From: Augochlora pura
Lineage: Eukaryota > Arthropoda > Insecta > Hymenoptera > Halictidae
DNA: 64,000 nucleotides
Direction: 5' to 3'
NCBI RefSeq assembly: GCF_028453695.1
Contig: NC_135781.1
Coordinates: 11,717,640 to 11,781,639 of the forward strand
Position 1 is the first letter of the stretch, and every line of letters starts with the position of its first letter. Below are positions 51,701 to 64,000 of the stretch, piece after piece. Below the pieces are notes generated by a model, which saw only the letters and a program-made list of their open reading frames with translations, was not told the origin of the DNA and searched no databases. The position numbers and the translations under genes were made by a program.

Positions 51701-54700
51701 GAGCATCGTGCGGCGACGATCGTCGAAAAGTTTCTTGGCAGATTACGTCGTGGATCGTTTTAATAGGAATTCCTACCGTAGAGTGGTGATCGAAATGAAT
51801 TCTTGTCCCGTAAATCTCAGAAATGTCGTCGAACGCAGCTCGGGACATGATCACGAGCGAGGTTTATGAAAAGCAAACTGAACGAATCTGCCAAGAAAAT
51901 TTCCCAACTTCCGCCGATCATTCTATGATCGTCAGAGAAACACGATCGGCCCTTCCAAATGTTTAAAAGCGAAACATCGTCGCTTTCGAAACACTTTGCG
52001 AAAACGCTTTGCCATATCACGGTAACGCGATATCGCTTCAACTTTTGGAAAAAATGAAACAACGACAAAGATTTGCCCCAGTTTATTCAGGGTGCCGGAG
52101 GATCCTTATATTCTATGGGGAAGCTGTCTCTAAATAATCAGCAACGATATTACGAGCAGCTTGATTATACGAAACGTCTCGACGAAAGTGTCGAACTGCT
52201 CTTAGAAGTTCTTGAAAGTAATGTTTAACTGGAGAAACATCGAGGAGGAAGGGGTTGAAGAGGGGCTGAACACTGTTGAAACGAGCAGAGAAAGCGGTGG
52301 AAGGCCGGTCGAGAAGAATGTTGGGCAGGGTGGAAAGCGGATGACGAGAGGAGAAAGGAAAAACGTAGAGATTTCGTAAAGAGCTGAAAACGTTTCTGCG
52401 GGACATTTTATTGATTGAACCCCCTGCCTCTGCCAGGCCCCTACTCTGCTTCCTTTTCACCCAAGTTTCATTCTCTCTCTTGCTCTCTTCTCTCTGGTCT
52501 CCGGCCGTCTCGCACCCTCCACCCATTCCCACCCTGGGTTTATATCTGTGTGTACACCCAATGTCTCGTTTCCACCCCCGGTCGTTCTCCCTCTTTATCC
52601 ATTTCTATCCGTTTACGTATCTCCTTTACTCCGATGGCAATCTACTTGGATCGGTCGTTTATTGCTGGCGCGGGAGAAGAGGAAAAATGGTCGGACAGAA
52701 TCATCGAGCGAAGTTAGAGGAAACGGGAAAGATTGAAACGGCTGGCGACGCCGGCGTGCGCGTTGTAGGAAAACGCGGAGAGCCCGCGCCGCCGGGGATT
52801 ACCGCGGAAATGTTTAGGAAAGGATGCTATGACACAGCGAAACGCATCCGCCACGGTCGAGGCGCACCTCGCTATCGATTCTTCGTCGATTCGGGAATTG
52901 GGCAGAGACGCGTCCAAATCGATTCTATTATAACGGGGACGTGTCCGACTCGTGATGAGAATCTATCGGATTTATGTACATATGTATGCAAAGTCGCGCG
53001 ACTGCGGAAGTTTACCGACTGCTGTCGCCAGCATCCCCGCGGCCTGGATTCGTTAAAAGTTATTTTTTTCACGGTAGATCGGAGAACCCGAGGTGATCAG
53101 AAATGTTATTAGATTTGGTATGTCGTCGTCGAGTCAAGCTGCGGAACCGGACGAAAGAAATCGGATGTTGCGTGCGCGCGCGGAAACAATGTCTGTCCCG
53201 TTCTATCTGCAACGTGATCGACGAAGTTTGCAAAGGTGGTTGGTAAACTCACTCGACGAGTTCGCTATTTAATTATAACTGTGCATTACTCATTCTACCG
53301 AGTACTCCGCGAAGAAACTGCAAACCACCGCACCGCGCCGCGCCCCGATGCGGAAGCTTACCTCGATAACGTTTCGGAAATTCGCAGCAAGCGCGCATCC
53401 CACCTAGTTAATCCGTATCGACGAGTTACGGGTGCAATAGCTCGACTTATTTGAATAATACAAAAATTAGTTGAACCGGCTTCTTTGTGATACTAGCTAA
53501 CAGCTGCAGGATCCATGCGAAAACTTTTCGCGACGAGTTTAATGCTGACTATAACGCACCCAACGAACATCCACGAACTTTCCACATCGAAGCGAATAAG
53601 ATTCCCGGATGATTGAGAAACTCTGAATCTTGCATGTTATTTCGTTCGGATCGTAAGCAATACTTTCGAGAGTAGTAGGAAAACATAAATGGGACATTGT
53701 TAAAGTACCACTGTCATTTGCGCGACGAGTTACCTGTTTTCCGAATGAACAGAGATTACGGCTCAAATGTCGTAGATGAACGCAATTCGTACATATCGAT
53801 TTTTCGCTCGGCTGTGAAATCGTCCTTCCGCCGTTCTCCGAATGAATAACGGAAGATAAGATTATTTTCAGCGAACGTTTGTTCTACATTTTGTTAAGTC
53901 TATGCTTCGAATCGATTACAATGTTGTATATGTGTATACAGAGGAAATATATGGGTTGAGATTTTTAGGAATGGGAGCTCTAGATCTATTTCAGTTTGTT
54001 TAATCGATTTTCTTTCAATTACCCGGGTTGTCCGAGACTCGTTTAATAGTTTTTCTCCGTGCCTCGTATTTTCGGTGCTTTATCGTCCGAACAGAAACGC
54101 TTCGAAACGAATTGTACTTCGACTCTGGGGCGCGTCTTATAAGAATCCTCCGTTATCGTGACAATAATTTAATGCGACATCATTTCTATTCGCACGGGAC
54201 GGACAGGCTTAAATATGGAACGTCCGCGAACAACGCTGGCCTGGATCATCGCGAAAGAGTGAAGCTCGAGGAAATCAATTCTCAACTTACCTGGCATCTT
54301 CCCAAAGATACGATGTGCAAGTGAATCTTTTGTATCTGACCGAGAATGTCCGTATTCTGTAAACGAAAGAGAAATAAATCACTCGCGGACCGTAACATGA
54401 TTTACGTTTCTCGTAACACGCTATGGTTTAACAACATCATAAAGGAGGGAATCGTACTGTAACCGAACTATTTTTGTAACTGAGCTATAACGGAACAATT
54501 GCAACAGCAATCGGTGTTTTCGATGTTAATTTTGCAATTTTGAATATCCACGATCGGTTTTCAAAACCGTAGGAGAAAAAAAGAAATAGAGAGATAATGA
54601 CTTCATTAACTACTCAAGCATCATGAGCAAGTACTGTTGTATTACAACGATGACATAATAGGTCGGCAGACGGAAGACAATGAATTTACGCGAGCGCGTA

Positions 54701-57700
54701 ACTGATGTAACCATGACTATAGTTCAATTAATTATAGACTGTTATGGCGAGTATTGGGGAATTTTCAATTGAAACGTATTCGTCGGAGAATTTGGTAGAT
54801 TGTCGCGAACAATCAATGCACCAGATTGGTAAAAAAATGAATAACAGCTAGTGAAGATAGCAAGCAATAGGCCAAGAAACAAGAAAACGTTCGTTTGGTA
54901 TACAAACATCGTAATAGGCAGTTAAATCAATTTTTATGCCAAAAATGTCTAAGTATCAACCTACAGTTTTTGCTATTAACTTAATGACAATAATGACGTT
55001 GCTTGACTGCAGATCCTTAAATTTCTTATATTTAACAAAATTACAAATGCCACGAGCCTGCAAAGATCTACATTCCACTTACGGCAATTCTTACGAATTA
55101 CGCGTAATTACGTACTTATTATAGATGAGACTAGTAAAAGTAAAGTGACTTACATTGGGGTCATCCTTTAACTTGCCCACGCAGATCTGTAAATTAAAGA
55201 GAGAATTTCGAATTAATTTTATGTTCAACAGTAATTGTTTTATGTCGGAAAATCGTGAGGCTTTTAGAGCGATGATTGTATCTTGGACCACGCAATGACG
55301 TAATTTGCTTACGTGCCGCGCCCTGGTCGTTCACACAAATTTTCGAGTAAAAACAAGCACGCTAAACTTCATATTTTGTTAAAACGAAAGTCGACCATGT
55401 CTTCTTTTATATTGTTCTTAATTTCAGGAAAAAGTTTCAAACGTGTCGGTTTAATTCAGAAATTTATTTTAAAAATAAATTAAGAAATATAGTGCGTGTT
55501 ATTTAGATAGAAACATAACTTTTTAGCAAATAGAATTTACGAATATTCTTTTCTGCAGTTTATATTTACTCATAGGTCTATCACAAAGTTTTTATAGAAA
55601 TTTGTATGCATTGTATTCAATGGGTGATGTGATATTCAAAGAATAAAAAGAAATTACACAACTGTTTTTTGGGCTTTCTAAAGGGCCTGGTAGTTTGGAT
55701 CTTTTTATTTACTTAGCAATGTCTTTTACCAAAAACATCATTCCTTCAAATTTCAGTGTTTTGTGCTCTCATTTACGGGTAACATTGGGGTAAAAAACAT
55801 TTATCATTTATTTTCTCAGTAAAAAGTAGCTTCATTTAAGAAATTTTAAGTTAAATTTCAAATAAAATATCAAGGCTTGAAAGAAATCATTTCTTTTCTT
55901 CACAAGTTAATGTCATACAACTAGTATGCATAGAAGTTTTAAGCCGATTAAAAGAGTAGACCATTATTAAATAATTCAGAAAGTTATTAAAAGTTAGTCC
56001 ATTTACATGATTTCTAGATACATTATAAATTTCAACATATCGAACAACTTTTACGTTTGTATATATTAGCGCGATTGTGATTACATTCGGAAATATTTAC
56101 AAAACAGCATCAATATTGCTTTTATACTAATGCGTCAGTTCACATTGTTTTATGCTTGTTTTTGAAGTTGTCAGCAACTAACCAACAATACTAATGTAGT
56201 GGGACTGACAGTTTTTCGCGAATACCTTGATATCTAAAACTGAACTACGCCAATATGCCGTAGAAAAGATTGTTCAAAATGTTAATATTTATAAAATATT
56301 GAAAACTGTTTTACTTATTTAATATTCCATCTAATCGAACATCTTGAAACTTTTATGTATATTATTTCTGTGACAGAATATTGTTCCTGGCTTCTTCTAT
56401 TTCACCTAAGAGAATAAATAACAGAACAATAAGTGACAAAATTTTGACTTTCCGCTCCAATATTACCGTTAAACGAAGGGGTAGACATCTGAAATTTTAC
56501 AAAATTATGCTTTTAGAAACATTGCTAAACAAATCAAAAACTGAGAATTGATATAAGGGTTAGAAAGCTATATTTATGCTGCTGCGCTGAGCCCTTCTAC
56601 GAATCAATATCAATTCGTAGTAACTCCATGATAATCGACACACGTTTAAAATATCCATTGAGCAAGAACAGGTTTGTCCTATCTGTTACACGAATACCCC
56701 GAATACGAGTATCGATCTATTTATGTAACCAATGCGACTGTTAAAACCAAGAGTTACTACATAGTTACAAACGTTTAAGTCGCTTCCATGCGTACGTTCG
56801 ATCACACCAGCGTTACATGTAATGTTGATTCTAAAAAAATATGCAAGCATGAATTCAAAACAGAATAAGCATTGTCGATCGAAAGTATCAGGAGTTGTAT
56901 AATGAAAATATTCAATTTGGTGGAGTTACACGGGACAAGGTCGGTAGAGCAGGGCACAATGCGGATCGCGCGCCGAGAAACTTTTCTTCGCGCGCATATC
57001 CCGCCTAGCGTCCCTGCTGGTTAATAAAAGTTCGTTCATAAGGCGCAAAGCAAAATGTACATGTATATTATGATTCGACGATGTTCTTCTATACGATTTA
57101 ATGTACGTTCGAATCGCGGCGATAGAATACCTTGGACTCTTGGCGCATTTATAATGCAGAACTTACGGACGTCGAAGGAACATTAACAAAGGATTTGAAA
57201 GAGAGAACGGGGAAGGGCAGTATACAAACGGTAACGATAAGTTTTGTACCTGCTAGATTGATAAATTGAACGTGTAATATGAAGCGATTCGCATCAGCAT
57301 ACAATCTGTATACAATACACGTCAGAGTACTAAAGATAAAACAATATTTCCTCAACAGGTAAGGATGTACAACGTTGTATGGGAAAAAACAAAATGCAGA
57401 ATGAAAGTTGATAGTGTTCATAGAAATACCGTAAGTGTACGTTGTAAACGCGCAGGTATTTACCTACCTTTAAATCTAAACTTTATGGCTGCATTTCAAA
57501 GTAAGGAGGAATTAGGCGAAGGTAAAACTAGGGAAAGGAGAAAGAACACAAAAGAAGTGAATATAGGACTATAAAAGTTAGGGTGAACTGAAGAAGGGGT
57601 GGGGGTGGACAGACGAGAGAAAAAGAGAGAGAGAGAAGAGGGGAGAGGACGAGAGAAAGAGAAAGAAGAAGCGAGAGGGAAATGAACCGAACAAGTGAGT

Positions 57701-58660
57701 AACCGAATGAATGAGCGAGAAAGAGATGGAGCCGTTGGCTCTCAAAGTCATGCGACGCATCGGTCGAAACACTCTACCGACAAAGGTTAAGGCCTGACCA
57801 ACTCGCTCACCTTCGAGTTTATGTGATTCCGAAAAAAAAAGAATAACCGTTGATCAGGGTACGATCACGGCATGATTTAAGGCTTAAGACGAGCGAAAAG
57901 TTCTGCAGGAACTTGTGTTACGCTTCTTTCACTTTCGATAAAACACATAGTCCGTTCCAACAAACAGGGAACAGTTTTACAAATCCTCGATGCAAGTGAA
58001 AGGATTGAACGGGATACTTTTGTAAAATAAATCGAAGGGACGTGTGTACCATATTAGTGAGTCAGTTTCTGTTCGCGTGCCACAATAAACCGGATATCTC
58101 TGATCCCGATCATTATTTTACGGGACTTCCAAGAATTTGCGTCAAAGAAACGAGTTCCGTAAATATAGTATAGGAGGTATGCGTTTATGCAGGCGCGCGC
58201 GTGCTTAGTGCGTACATGCGTTCGTTCACGCATTGTGCGTGGGAATGCCAAAAGAAGCGAATCACGAGAACGAACCAGTTTAAACGAAACTTTAGATCGT
58301 GTTTGATTCCCATTCGAGAGCCGGAATGTACCCTCAAGAACAACGGCTTTATATTTATACTTTTTATTAAACTTTTCGAAAACTTTTCATTTCGCTTGTC
58401 GATTATCTGGCGAGTGTATTATCTAGATTTTTCAATCGGTGGGAGGTACAGCGCGTGCAACAGAAGCAAAAAGTTGCTCGAGGGAGAATTATTCGTTGAC
58501 TCGCTCGCTCGTTCGTTCGGCTTCATACTCTCAATCTTTAAATCGCTATCGACATACATACATGCACAGTCGCGGAACTCACCTGATGATCGCGTATGGC
58601 ATTTTTCAGTTTGTTTTGCACGGCGAGAATCTCTTCCTGCAAATTCTTCGATATTTCCAT
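47691..58660 (-). CDS. PHF21A: PHD finger protein 21A (BHC80) orthologue, 9 coding exons, 821 aa
   Basis: Histone reader of the LSD1-CoREST (BHC) complex, expected in the nucleus, where vertebrate BHC80 binds H3 tails unmethylated at K4. Coding exons (minus): 58583-58660, 55154-55186, 54291-54356, 51430-51674, 51015-51279, 50544-50937, 50274-50456, 49572-49678, 47691-48785. All have AG acceptors and GT donors, and phases agree throughout (2466 nt). Residues 1-75 match the BHC80 N-terminal coiled coil (KLKDDPN, QKQVVQRLRKE). Residues 182-229 match its conserved block (FLSALGLITTSTCAELQ, RAERKRRSTANP). The C4HC3 PHD finger uses C354, C357, C366, C369, H374, C377, C388 and C391. An acidic linker and a C-terminal coiled coil (422-488) follow, then a long Ser/Pro/Thr/Cys-rich tail. 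The vertebrate AT-hook (RGRPP) is not seen. The start is the only ATG giving the conserved N-terminus. The family, domain order and splice phases are secure; the tail beyond residue 488 is less so because a second frame is open there. Confidence 0.9.
51675..54290 (-). other. PHF21A intron 3 (2.6 kb) with a CpG-rich core
   Basis: This intron lies between the exon ending at 54291 and the exon starting at 51674. Its centre (52.1-53.4 kb) is GC-rich and contains opposing open frames: 294 bp on the minus strand (52113-52406) and about 700 bp on the plus strand (52411-53112). Neither shows a recognisable domain. The purine/pyrimidine strand skew here favours chance open frames. The minus-strand one is treated as a low-confidence finding. 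Confidence 0.6.
55187..58582 (-). other. PHF21A intron 1 (3.4 kb)
   Basis: The donor CAG|GTGAGT at 58582 and the acceptor next to 55186 bound this intron. It is mostly AT-rich and holds no recognisable gene. A GA-rich tract lies at 57595-57725. An interrupted inverted repeat, CTACGAAT then eight bases then ATTCGTAG, lies near 56597-56620. Confidence 0.7.
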
Positions 58661-59520
58661 GTTTTTATTATGGGATTATTCTGTTTTCTTCCCTGTTCGA
58701 AAATCCGGCCGATTTTAGCGAGGGAAGAGGAGGACGGGAAACCCCTCCTCCCTCTCACTCTCACTCTCCCACCAAATTGACGAGAGCAGCGGTATACGCT
58801 CTGATCAACCGCACGCACGGCGCGCACCAGCCACGAACTCTTCGAGCCACCGCGACGACACTTGATCGTTTCAACTTAGAATAATCGAACAGATAAAAAT
58901 GTCACAAACACAATTTACCGACTCGTCGCGTGAACACATATGCACACCCTTGTTTCACGACACCGATCAGACGAAATAACGTCGTGAAACCGCGTACCAA
59001 AGTGAATTGTTCACTCATCAACGAGCGTCTGTGCTGCCACCAGCACTGTTGCCTCCGTACACGGACGTGCCAAGTTGCTCGAGATCCCCTGGCACCCCCT
59101 GGCCCTTACCCTCGGTCGTTCTCTTTTTTTCCCTCTCCCTCTCTCCTTCCCTCTTGCCGTGTTGTATGCCCAGGGATCCGACGCGCTCCTTGAAAGCGAG
59201 TTTTCGCGCCAAGATCGTACACCGGTACCTGTGCCACGCGGAACACCCTTCTAGAACAACGCTACGATTTTCCTTTCCCTGTAGTGTCGTCCATGTTGAA
59301 CGGTCGCTTCGAGTTGCACCCGCGATATTACGAAAACGCGGAACGTTCAAGGAAAAGATTTTCTCGAGACGGATCTTTTATGATAGTGAACGTTGGTAAT
59401 GCCGGCGACAGTGGCGCCACATATTTGCGATTACGAAACGAAACAGCGTTCACGATAGGAGACAAGCGTGTTTGTTCTCCTGAAGCTCAAAGACGCGTTT
59501 CAGAATTTCTGCGCATTTGA
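58661..59520 (-). promoter_or_regulatory. Probable 5' UTR/promoter region of the PHF21A orthologue
   Basis: The segment just upstream of the PHF21A ATG is clearly more GC- and CpG-rich than its surroundings (the AT-rich intron below, the AT-rich spacer above). It carries CT-rich runs. This is the expected place for the start site and 5' UTR of the minus-strand gene. No TATA box or exact start site can be named. Short open frames here on both strands (for example 59284-59520 plus) have no recognisable similarity and are not annotated. Confidence 0.4.
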
Positions 59521-61094
59521 AGACACGTCTTAATATGCTCATACTTTCTAGACATATTAAGTTAGTCTAATCATTATTTCGTGACGTTTTCTATTACAAC
59601 AATAAAGATTGATTTGCTTTTTTCAATGAACTCGTTTTGAAATAAAGAACTATTTATAAACACTGCGTAAACTTTTTGAACGTCTTATTTTTGCAACATT
59701 GTAAAATAATATATGCCCCTACTTTATGAATCTGGAATTGTAAATAATGCCGAAATGATAAAGCCTTTGATAAGAAATTTTTGCCTTTTTAACTTTTCTT
59801 GTAATATGACTCTAAATTTATTGTAATTACGTATAATAAATGTATTTTTAACAATTATAGATTTCATGTAAACAGCGATGGCTGCTGCTATAGAAAATAC
59901 GAATATGTATATACAAAGTATGAAGTTTAAATCGATCATCTGCACGTGATGGTGAATCACGTGATCTCTTATCACATATCTATGTTATAGGCTACATATA
60001 TAATTTTATCACTGTAAAAGAATATGAGACTATCTTTATCATTGCAAAATGTATTTGTATTAAAAGCAGGAAGATATTCCCCTTTAATATTAATTTTTGT
60101 AATAATTTAAATCGACGAATATTGTTACTTGAGAAAATCCGCATATTCAGAAATGTATTAATTTAGTGTGCGAAGAAAACTAAAAATATTAAAACAATAT
60201 AGTTCATTTATGTTAATTTGATAAAACCGTGACATAGTACAAGAACCGCAACTCTAAGTTACTTTTTTTTTAGTTAAGCATGTTATTAGTCTTATAATAA
60301 TTAATATGTTTCAACTAATGATTACTCTATGATTATAAAATTGTATACACAATAATTCATATCTACTAGTGAATTAGTAGTTACGTCGATAAATACGGAA
60401 AGAACAATAAGTTCAAACTTTACAGTTATTGAATGTTACATTTAAACTAAAATATTGTTTGAGTGACTGTCCTCGAAACTATATTAATAAAGTTCTCATT
60501 ACCTTATTGCTGATCGTTGATTAAGAAATACGTAAAATCTCAATAGAAACAGAACTAAAATTATTATAATTTTATCGTTTAACCTTTTAGGATTTACATA
60601 TGTAGTTCGTTGGATACTTAGTGGACAGAGTTAAAACGTGCGCATGTGCGAACTTTGGAAAAAGTGTGCTTGTTCAAGTCTGTCCAAATTTTTGTGTTAA
60701 TTATATATTATAAATGCGTTAAATTTATTTTACTTATCCAATTAAGTGCGTCTTTCTTTTTGTGGTAAATATCATGTTACTTTTTAATCAGTATTATAAG
60801 AAAACCAAAATTCAATATACTCTTTTAACAATTGTGAGGTTATATTGTGAACCTCCTACCTGTTAGTTTTAAAATATAAACCTATTGGTCTATTCGTTAA
60901 ATCTGGATAATAAAATTGTATAATTATTTAAGTGAAAGCAACTATTAAATTTAGTGAACAGAAAAAGCAGTAAATAATATACTTACTTTAATTTTAACCT
61001 CAAATATACCATAATGATATTGAAATTGACTAAATAATTATCTTTAATGAAGACTTCCTACATTTAACTTATTACTTTTTAAATAGTATTAAAA
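59521..61094. other. AT-rich intergenic spacer between divergent PHF21A and Nup50
   Basis: This 1.6 kb stretch is strongly AT-rich, with no credible open frame on either strand. It separates two genes transcribed away from each other and should include the Nup50 promoter. Near 60634-60656 there is a small CpG-containing patch with GTGCGCATGTGCGAAC. No further motif is certain. Confidence 0.6.
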
Positions 61095-62868
61095 ATGGCA
61101 GCCAAGAGAACTGCAACTACTCAATTAAATCACGATAATTGGAATGAAGAGCAGGAACCTGAAGAAGCAGGATCATTTGTTAGAGCATCGGAAGATGTCC
61201 TTGCGAATAGAGTTGTTAAAAGGGCTAAACGTCGATTGCAATCGTCAGAGGTAAATAACCTAATCATTTTTTTGTTTTCTAATTTGAAACATTTTTTCAT
61301 TGTATTAATCATAATTGTACCATTTTAATACTTTTCAGAATAGTACCAAAAATGCATTTGGTGCATTTACAGGATTTAAGACTACATTTATGTCATCTAC
61401 GCCGCAGAGTACATTCAGTTTTTTAGCTGATAAAAATGCTTTTAGTCCAAGTACAAAAACAGATACAAAAGCTGATAAATCTCCTACAATTAATAGAGCA
61501 TCTAAAGGAAGTGAAAATGGCACAAACAAGGAAGAAACTCCAAAAAAGCAAACAATATCTAGTACAACTATCAATAAATCAAATGATCAAACAGACCAAA
61601 AGACAAGTAAAAAGTCTTCTGAATATTTTGCAAAGCTAAAAGGTTTAAATGAAAGTGTAACGCAATGGATTAAAAGTCATGTAGATGCAAATCCATTTTG
61701 TATTCTAACTCCTATTTTTCAAGATTATGAAAAGTACCTTAAAGAAATCGAATCAAAGCATGGAAATGAATCTGACAAAACATCAAATATACCTGAGAAA
61801 CCTCAACCAGGGCAAAGTAAAACTATTGATAGCAAAGAAAGTGTAAGTTCAGAAAAGAAGGTTGATACTTCTCCATTTGGAGGAGCAAATCCAAAATCTT
61901 TGACATCAACAGAATGGAAGCCTGAAAAATCAATTTTTGGCAATGTCAGTACAGATTCCAAATCCATATTTGGCAAATCAGAATATGCCAAAGATAATAA
62001 TGAATCTATCTTCAGTAATAAGGAACAATCCTCAGACACACCTAAATCTGTTTTTGATACTGCTGGCAAACTTGGTACAAACAATGTATTTGGAAATGTT
62101 AGTTCTGAAAAAAATCCATTCCTCAATAAACCATCCACAGATAGTAAATCAGAAGAACAGGGATCAAAGGAAGATTCAAAATCAAAGAGTAGTTCCTTTG
62201 GCACAACAAATACTTTTTGTTTTGGCCAAAGTTCTACTACTACTCCTACAACCGGTTTTAGTTTTGGCAGGTAATTTCATCATATTTAATAATTATTATG
62301 AAAATAATTGCGAATAAAACTATCAACATACAAGTAATATTATAATTTGTAGCGCCAAACCATTTACTTTTGGTGCTCAAGTAGTAAAACCACCAGAATC
62401 TGATGATAAGACAGAAAATGAAGGTAAAGACGATGAAGATGAGGAACCTCCAAAGGTAGAAATCAAACCTATTACAGAAGAAGGTGCCATATTTGAGCAA
62501 AGGTAATTATAATAAATGTGTTTGTGACAAGGGAAAATACTGTTATATTAATTTCTTACAGATGTAAAGTTTTCATAAAGAAAGATGGCAACTTCACTAG
62601 TAGGGGCGTAGGAGTATTGTTCTTGAAGCCAACACCAAATAATAAAACGCAATTAATAGTGCGTGCAGAAACTTCTTTAGGAAACTTATTGCTTAATACT
62701 TTACTAACTGAAAGTATTCCAACGAAACGTATAAACAAAAACTCAATAATGCTGGTTTGTTTACCAAAACCTGAATCGTCACCACCACCAGTACCAGTTC
62801 TACTAAGAGTAAAGACAGATGCAGAAGCAGACGTATTAATGGAAGAACTTAATAAAAATAAGAAATAG
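61095..62868 (+). CDS. Nup50: Nuclear pore protein Nup50, 4 exons, 514 aa
   Basis: FG nucleoporin of the nuclear basket that helps release cargo from importin-alpha and binds Ran. Exons: 61095-61250, 61339-62270, 62353-62502, 62562-62868. All junctions are GT-AG, phases agree, and the total is 1545 nt including TAG. Residues 1-48 match the importin-alpha binding N-terminus of vertebrate Nup50 (NWNEEQEPEEAGSF, ASEDVL, KRAKRR). Near residues 150-205 lies the family block SVTQWIKSHVDANPFCILTP followed by IFQDYEKYL. FG-type repeats (SPFG, SIFG, NVFG, CFGQ, FSFG, FTFG) fill the middle. The C-terminal ~115 residues are a Ran-binding domain with CKVFIKKDGNF, GVLFLKPTPNNKTQL and RAETSLGNLLLN. The start is the ATG opening the conserved segment. 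Introns are short (59-88 bp). Length is slightly above human Nup50 (468 aa), mostly in the FG region. I see nothing abnormal. Confidence 0.96.
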
Positions 62869-63175
62869 TATATATTATAGGTAATATTTGAACTATGCAA
62901 AAAAATCATGTTTTGGTTCTGAAACTCAATTAAGTAAGGAAAATCATACATGAAAAATATGCCAATATTAAATGGAATGGTGACTGAAAAGTTAAGAAAA
63001 CGATTTATTGTTTATCAATATGAATCATGTCATTGTAATGATTTTACTTTTAATGTTTAATATAAAGTAATGTGTAAAATAGAATTAGAGAAGCTGAACA
63101 TTTTTTTTAATTCTCCGATGTACGAAATGTGCGTTACTATATCATTAATGTTGATATAAGAATGTGTAATTATAA

Positions 63176-63181
63176 AATAAA
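63176..63181 (+). terminator. Candidate Nup50 polyadenylation signal AATAAA
   Basis: The first clear AATAAA on the plus strand after the Nup50 stop lies about 310 bp downstream, in AT-rich sequence. This is a normal distance for an insect 3' UTR. AT-rich DNA also gives such hexamers by chance, so the call is tentative. Confidence 0.4.
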
Positions 63182-63717
63182 TGTGAACCAGACATAGAAT
63201 AATTAAAATATGTACTCATTACTCTTCAAAATTGTCGTAAGTACATGCGAAGTTACAAGTACAGATGGCAGCATGTATAAATTGTATATATTAATTTATA
63301 TTTACTTTCATTACAGTACTTTAAGCGTATAGGTAACATGTAGCTAATTTTTAGAATATCAAAAACACATAATTATGTTCTATATTCTTCATTCTTCTAT
63401 AGTATCTTGTTTCGATATTCATTCATAAAATATATACTCTTAGATAAGAAAAAAGTATTATAATTATTAAAACAATTTTTTTACAAATTAATCGATACTT
63501 GTTATTAAATACGAATCATCTCATAGTTCCTATATCTATAATTTATTACAGTAAATAATTAGAACGCATGAATTTCTTTTGTATAATTAACAGTAGAACA
63601 ATTATTTTATTCTTGATCAGGAATAAAACTGCATAATATCTTAAAATTCTATAAAATAAATTTCAAATGTAAATATTCTCTTTTGATATATATATATAGT
63701 CTTTGATTTGATATATA

Positions 63718-63765
63718 AATTGTATTTGAATTATATAAATTTTTACATATAATTCAAATACAATT
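63718..63765. repeat. Perfect 19-bp inverted repeat with 10-nt loop
   Basis: AATTGTATTTGAATTATAT (63718-63736) is exactly complementary to 63747-63765. It is a stable hairpin about 0.85 kb past the Nup50 stop in AT-rich DNA. It could be a tiny MITE relic or a chance AT-rich palindrome. It is too far downstream to be a likely transcript end. Confidence 0.85.
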
Positions 63766-64000
63766 ATGTTATAATAGAAACGTAATTTTTCTTTGTTTGA
63801 CAAATAAATAAAACATGCTGATTATATCAACGTGAATTTAATTTAAATTATCTACAAATACCTCTTTTTTCAAAGGTTGATATTACTCCAAGCGAAAACA
63901 TGACTTGGTAACTAAATCCATATTTAAAATAATGTTATATCTTGTACTTATACTACTATGCGCGTATGTGTTTTCAATGTCATAATTTACTAGTTTGAAC

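Noticed and set aside
52411..53112. 233-codon plus-strand frame antisense within PHF21A intron 3
   Set aside because: It is hydrophobic at the start only because of CT-rich DNA, and no domain or splice support was found. An antisense gene cannot be fully excluded.
61335..62204. Minus-strand frames of 79 and 133 codons opposite Nup50
   Set aside because: They are antisense shadows of Nup50 exon 2.
1..64000. CRISPR arrays, bacterial operons, rRNA genes
   Set aside because: The window is eukaryotic nuclear DNA. Repeats lack the regular repeat-spacer pattern, and no rRNA-like sequence was seen.

Overview
The window looks like nuclear DNA of an insect, most probably a hymenopteran (bee, ant or relative). 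That is an inference. It rests on sharp alternation between CpG-rich and very AT-rich blocks, abundant (GA)n/(CT)n tracts, short GT-AG introns, insect-like proteins and many small TTAA-flanked inverted-repeat elements. The species cannot be named from the sequence.

Only two protein genes are well supported, both in the right-hand third. On the minus strand, 58660 down to 47691, nine exons joined in consistent phase encode an 821-residue orthologue of PHF21A (BHC80), the PHD-finger reader of unmethylated histone H3 lysine 4 in the LSD1-CoREST repressor complex. On the plus strand, 61095-62868, four exons encode a 514-residue Nup50, an FG nucleoporin with an N-terminal importin-alpha binding segment and a C-terminal Ran-binding domain. 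The two genes diverge from a 2.4 kb interval at 58.7-61.1 kb.

The most interesting feature is the last PHF21A exon. It is open in two frames at once for about 1.1 kb. The PHF21A frame stops at 47691. The -1 frame is open from the exon start for 634 codons and continues past the PHF21A stop for about 270 codons of ordinary-looking coding sequence to 46879. This could be dual coding, an alternative splice form or an unrecognised second protein.

Positions 1-46,800 hold no gene I can support. They are CpG-rich, low-complexity blocks (GA/CT microsatellites, triplet runs) alternating with AT-rich islands. The islands carry transposon remnants: a decayed Tc1-like element at 33070-34384 with both terminal repeats, and a set of TTAA-ended MITE-like elements at 4199-4981, 8690-8809, 20824-21142, 25097-25402, 26297-26490 and 29962-30195. 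One isolated exon-like stretch at 34831-34937 hints that part of this desert may be an intron of a larger plus-strand gene. Two tRNA-like sequences and a repeated palindromic homeodomain-type site are also recorded.
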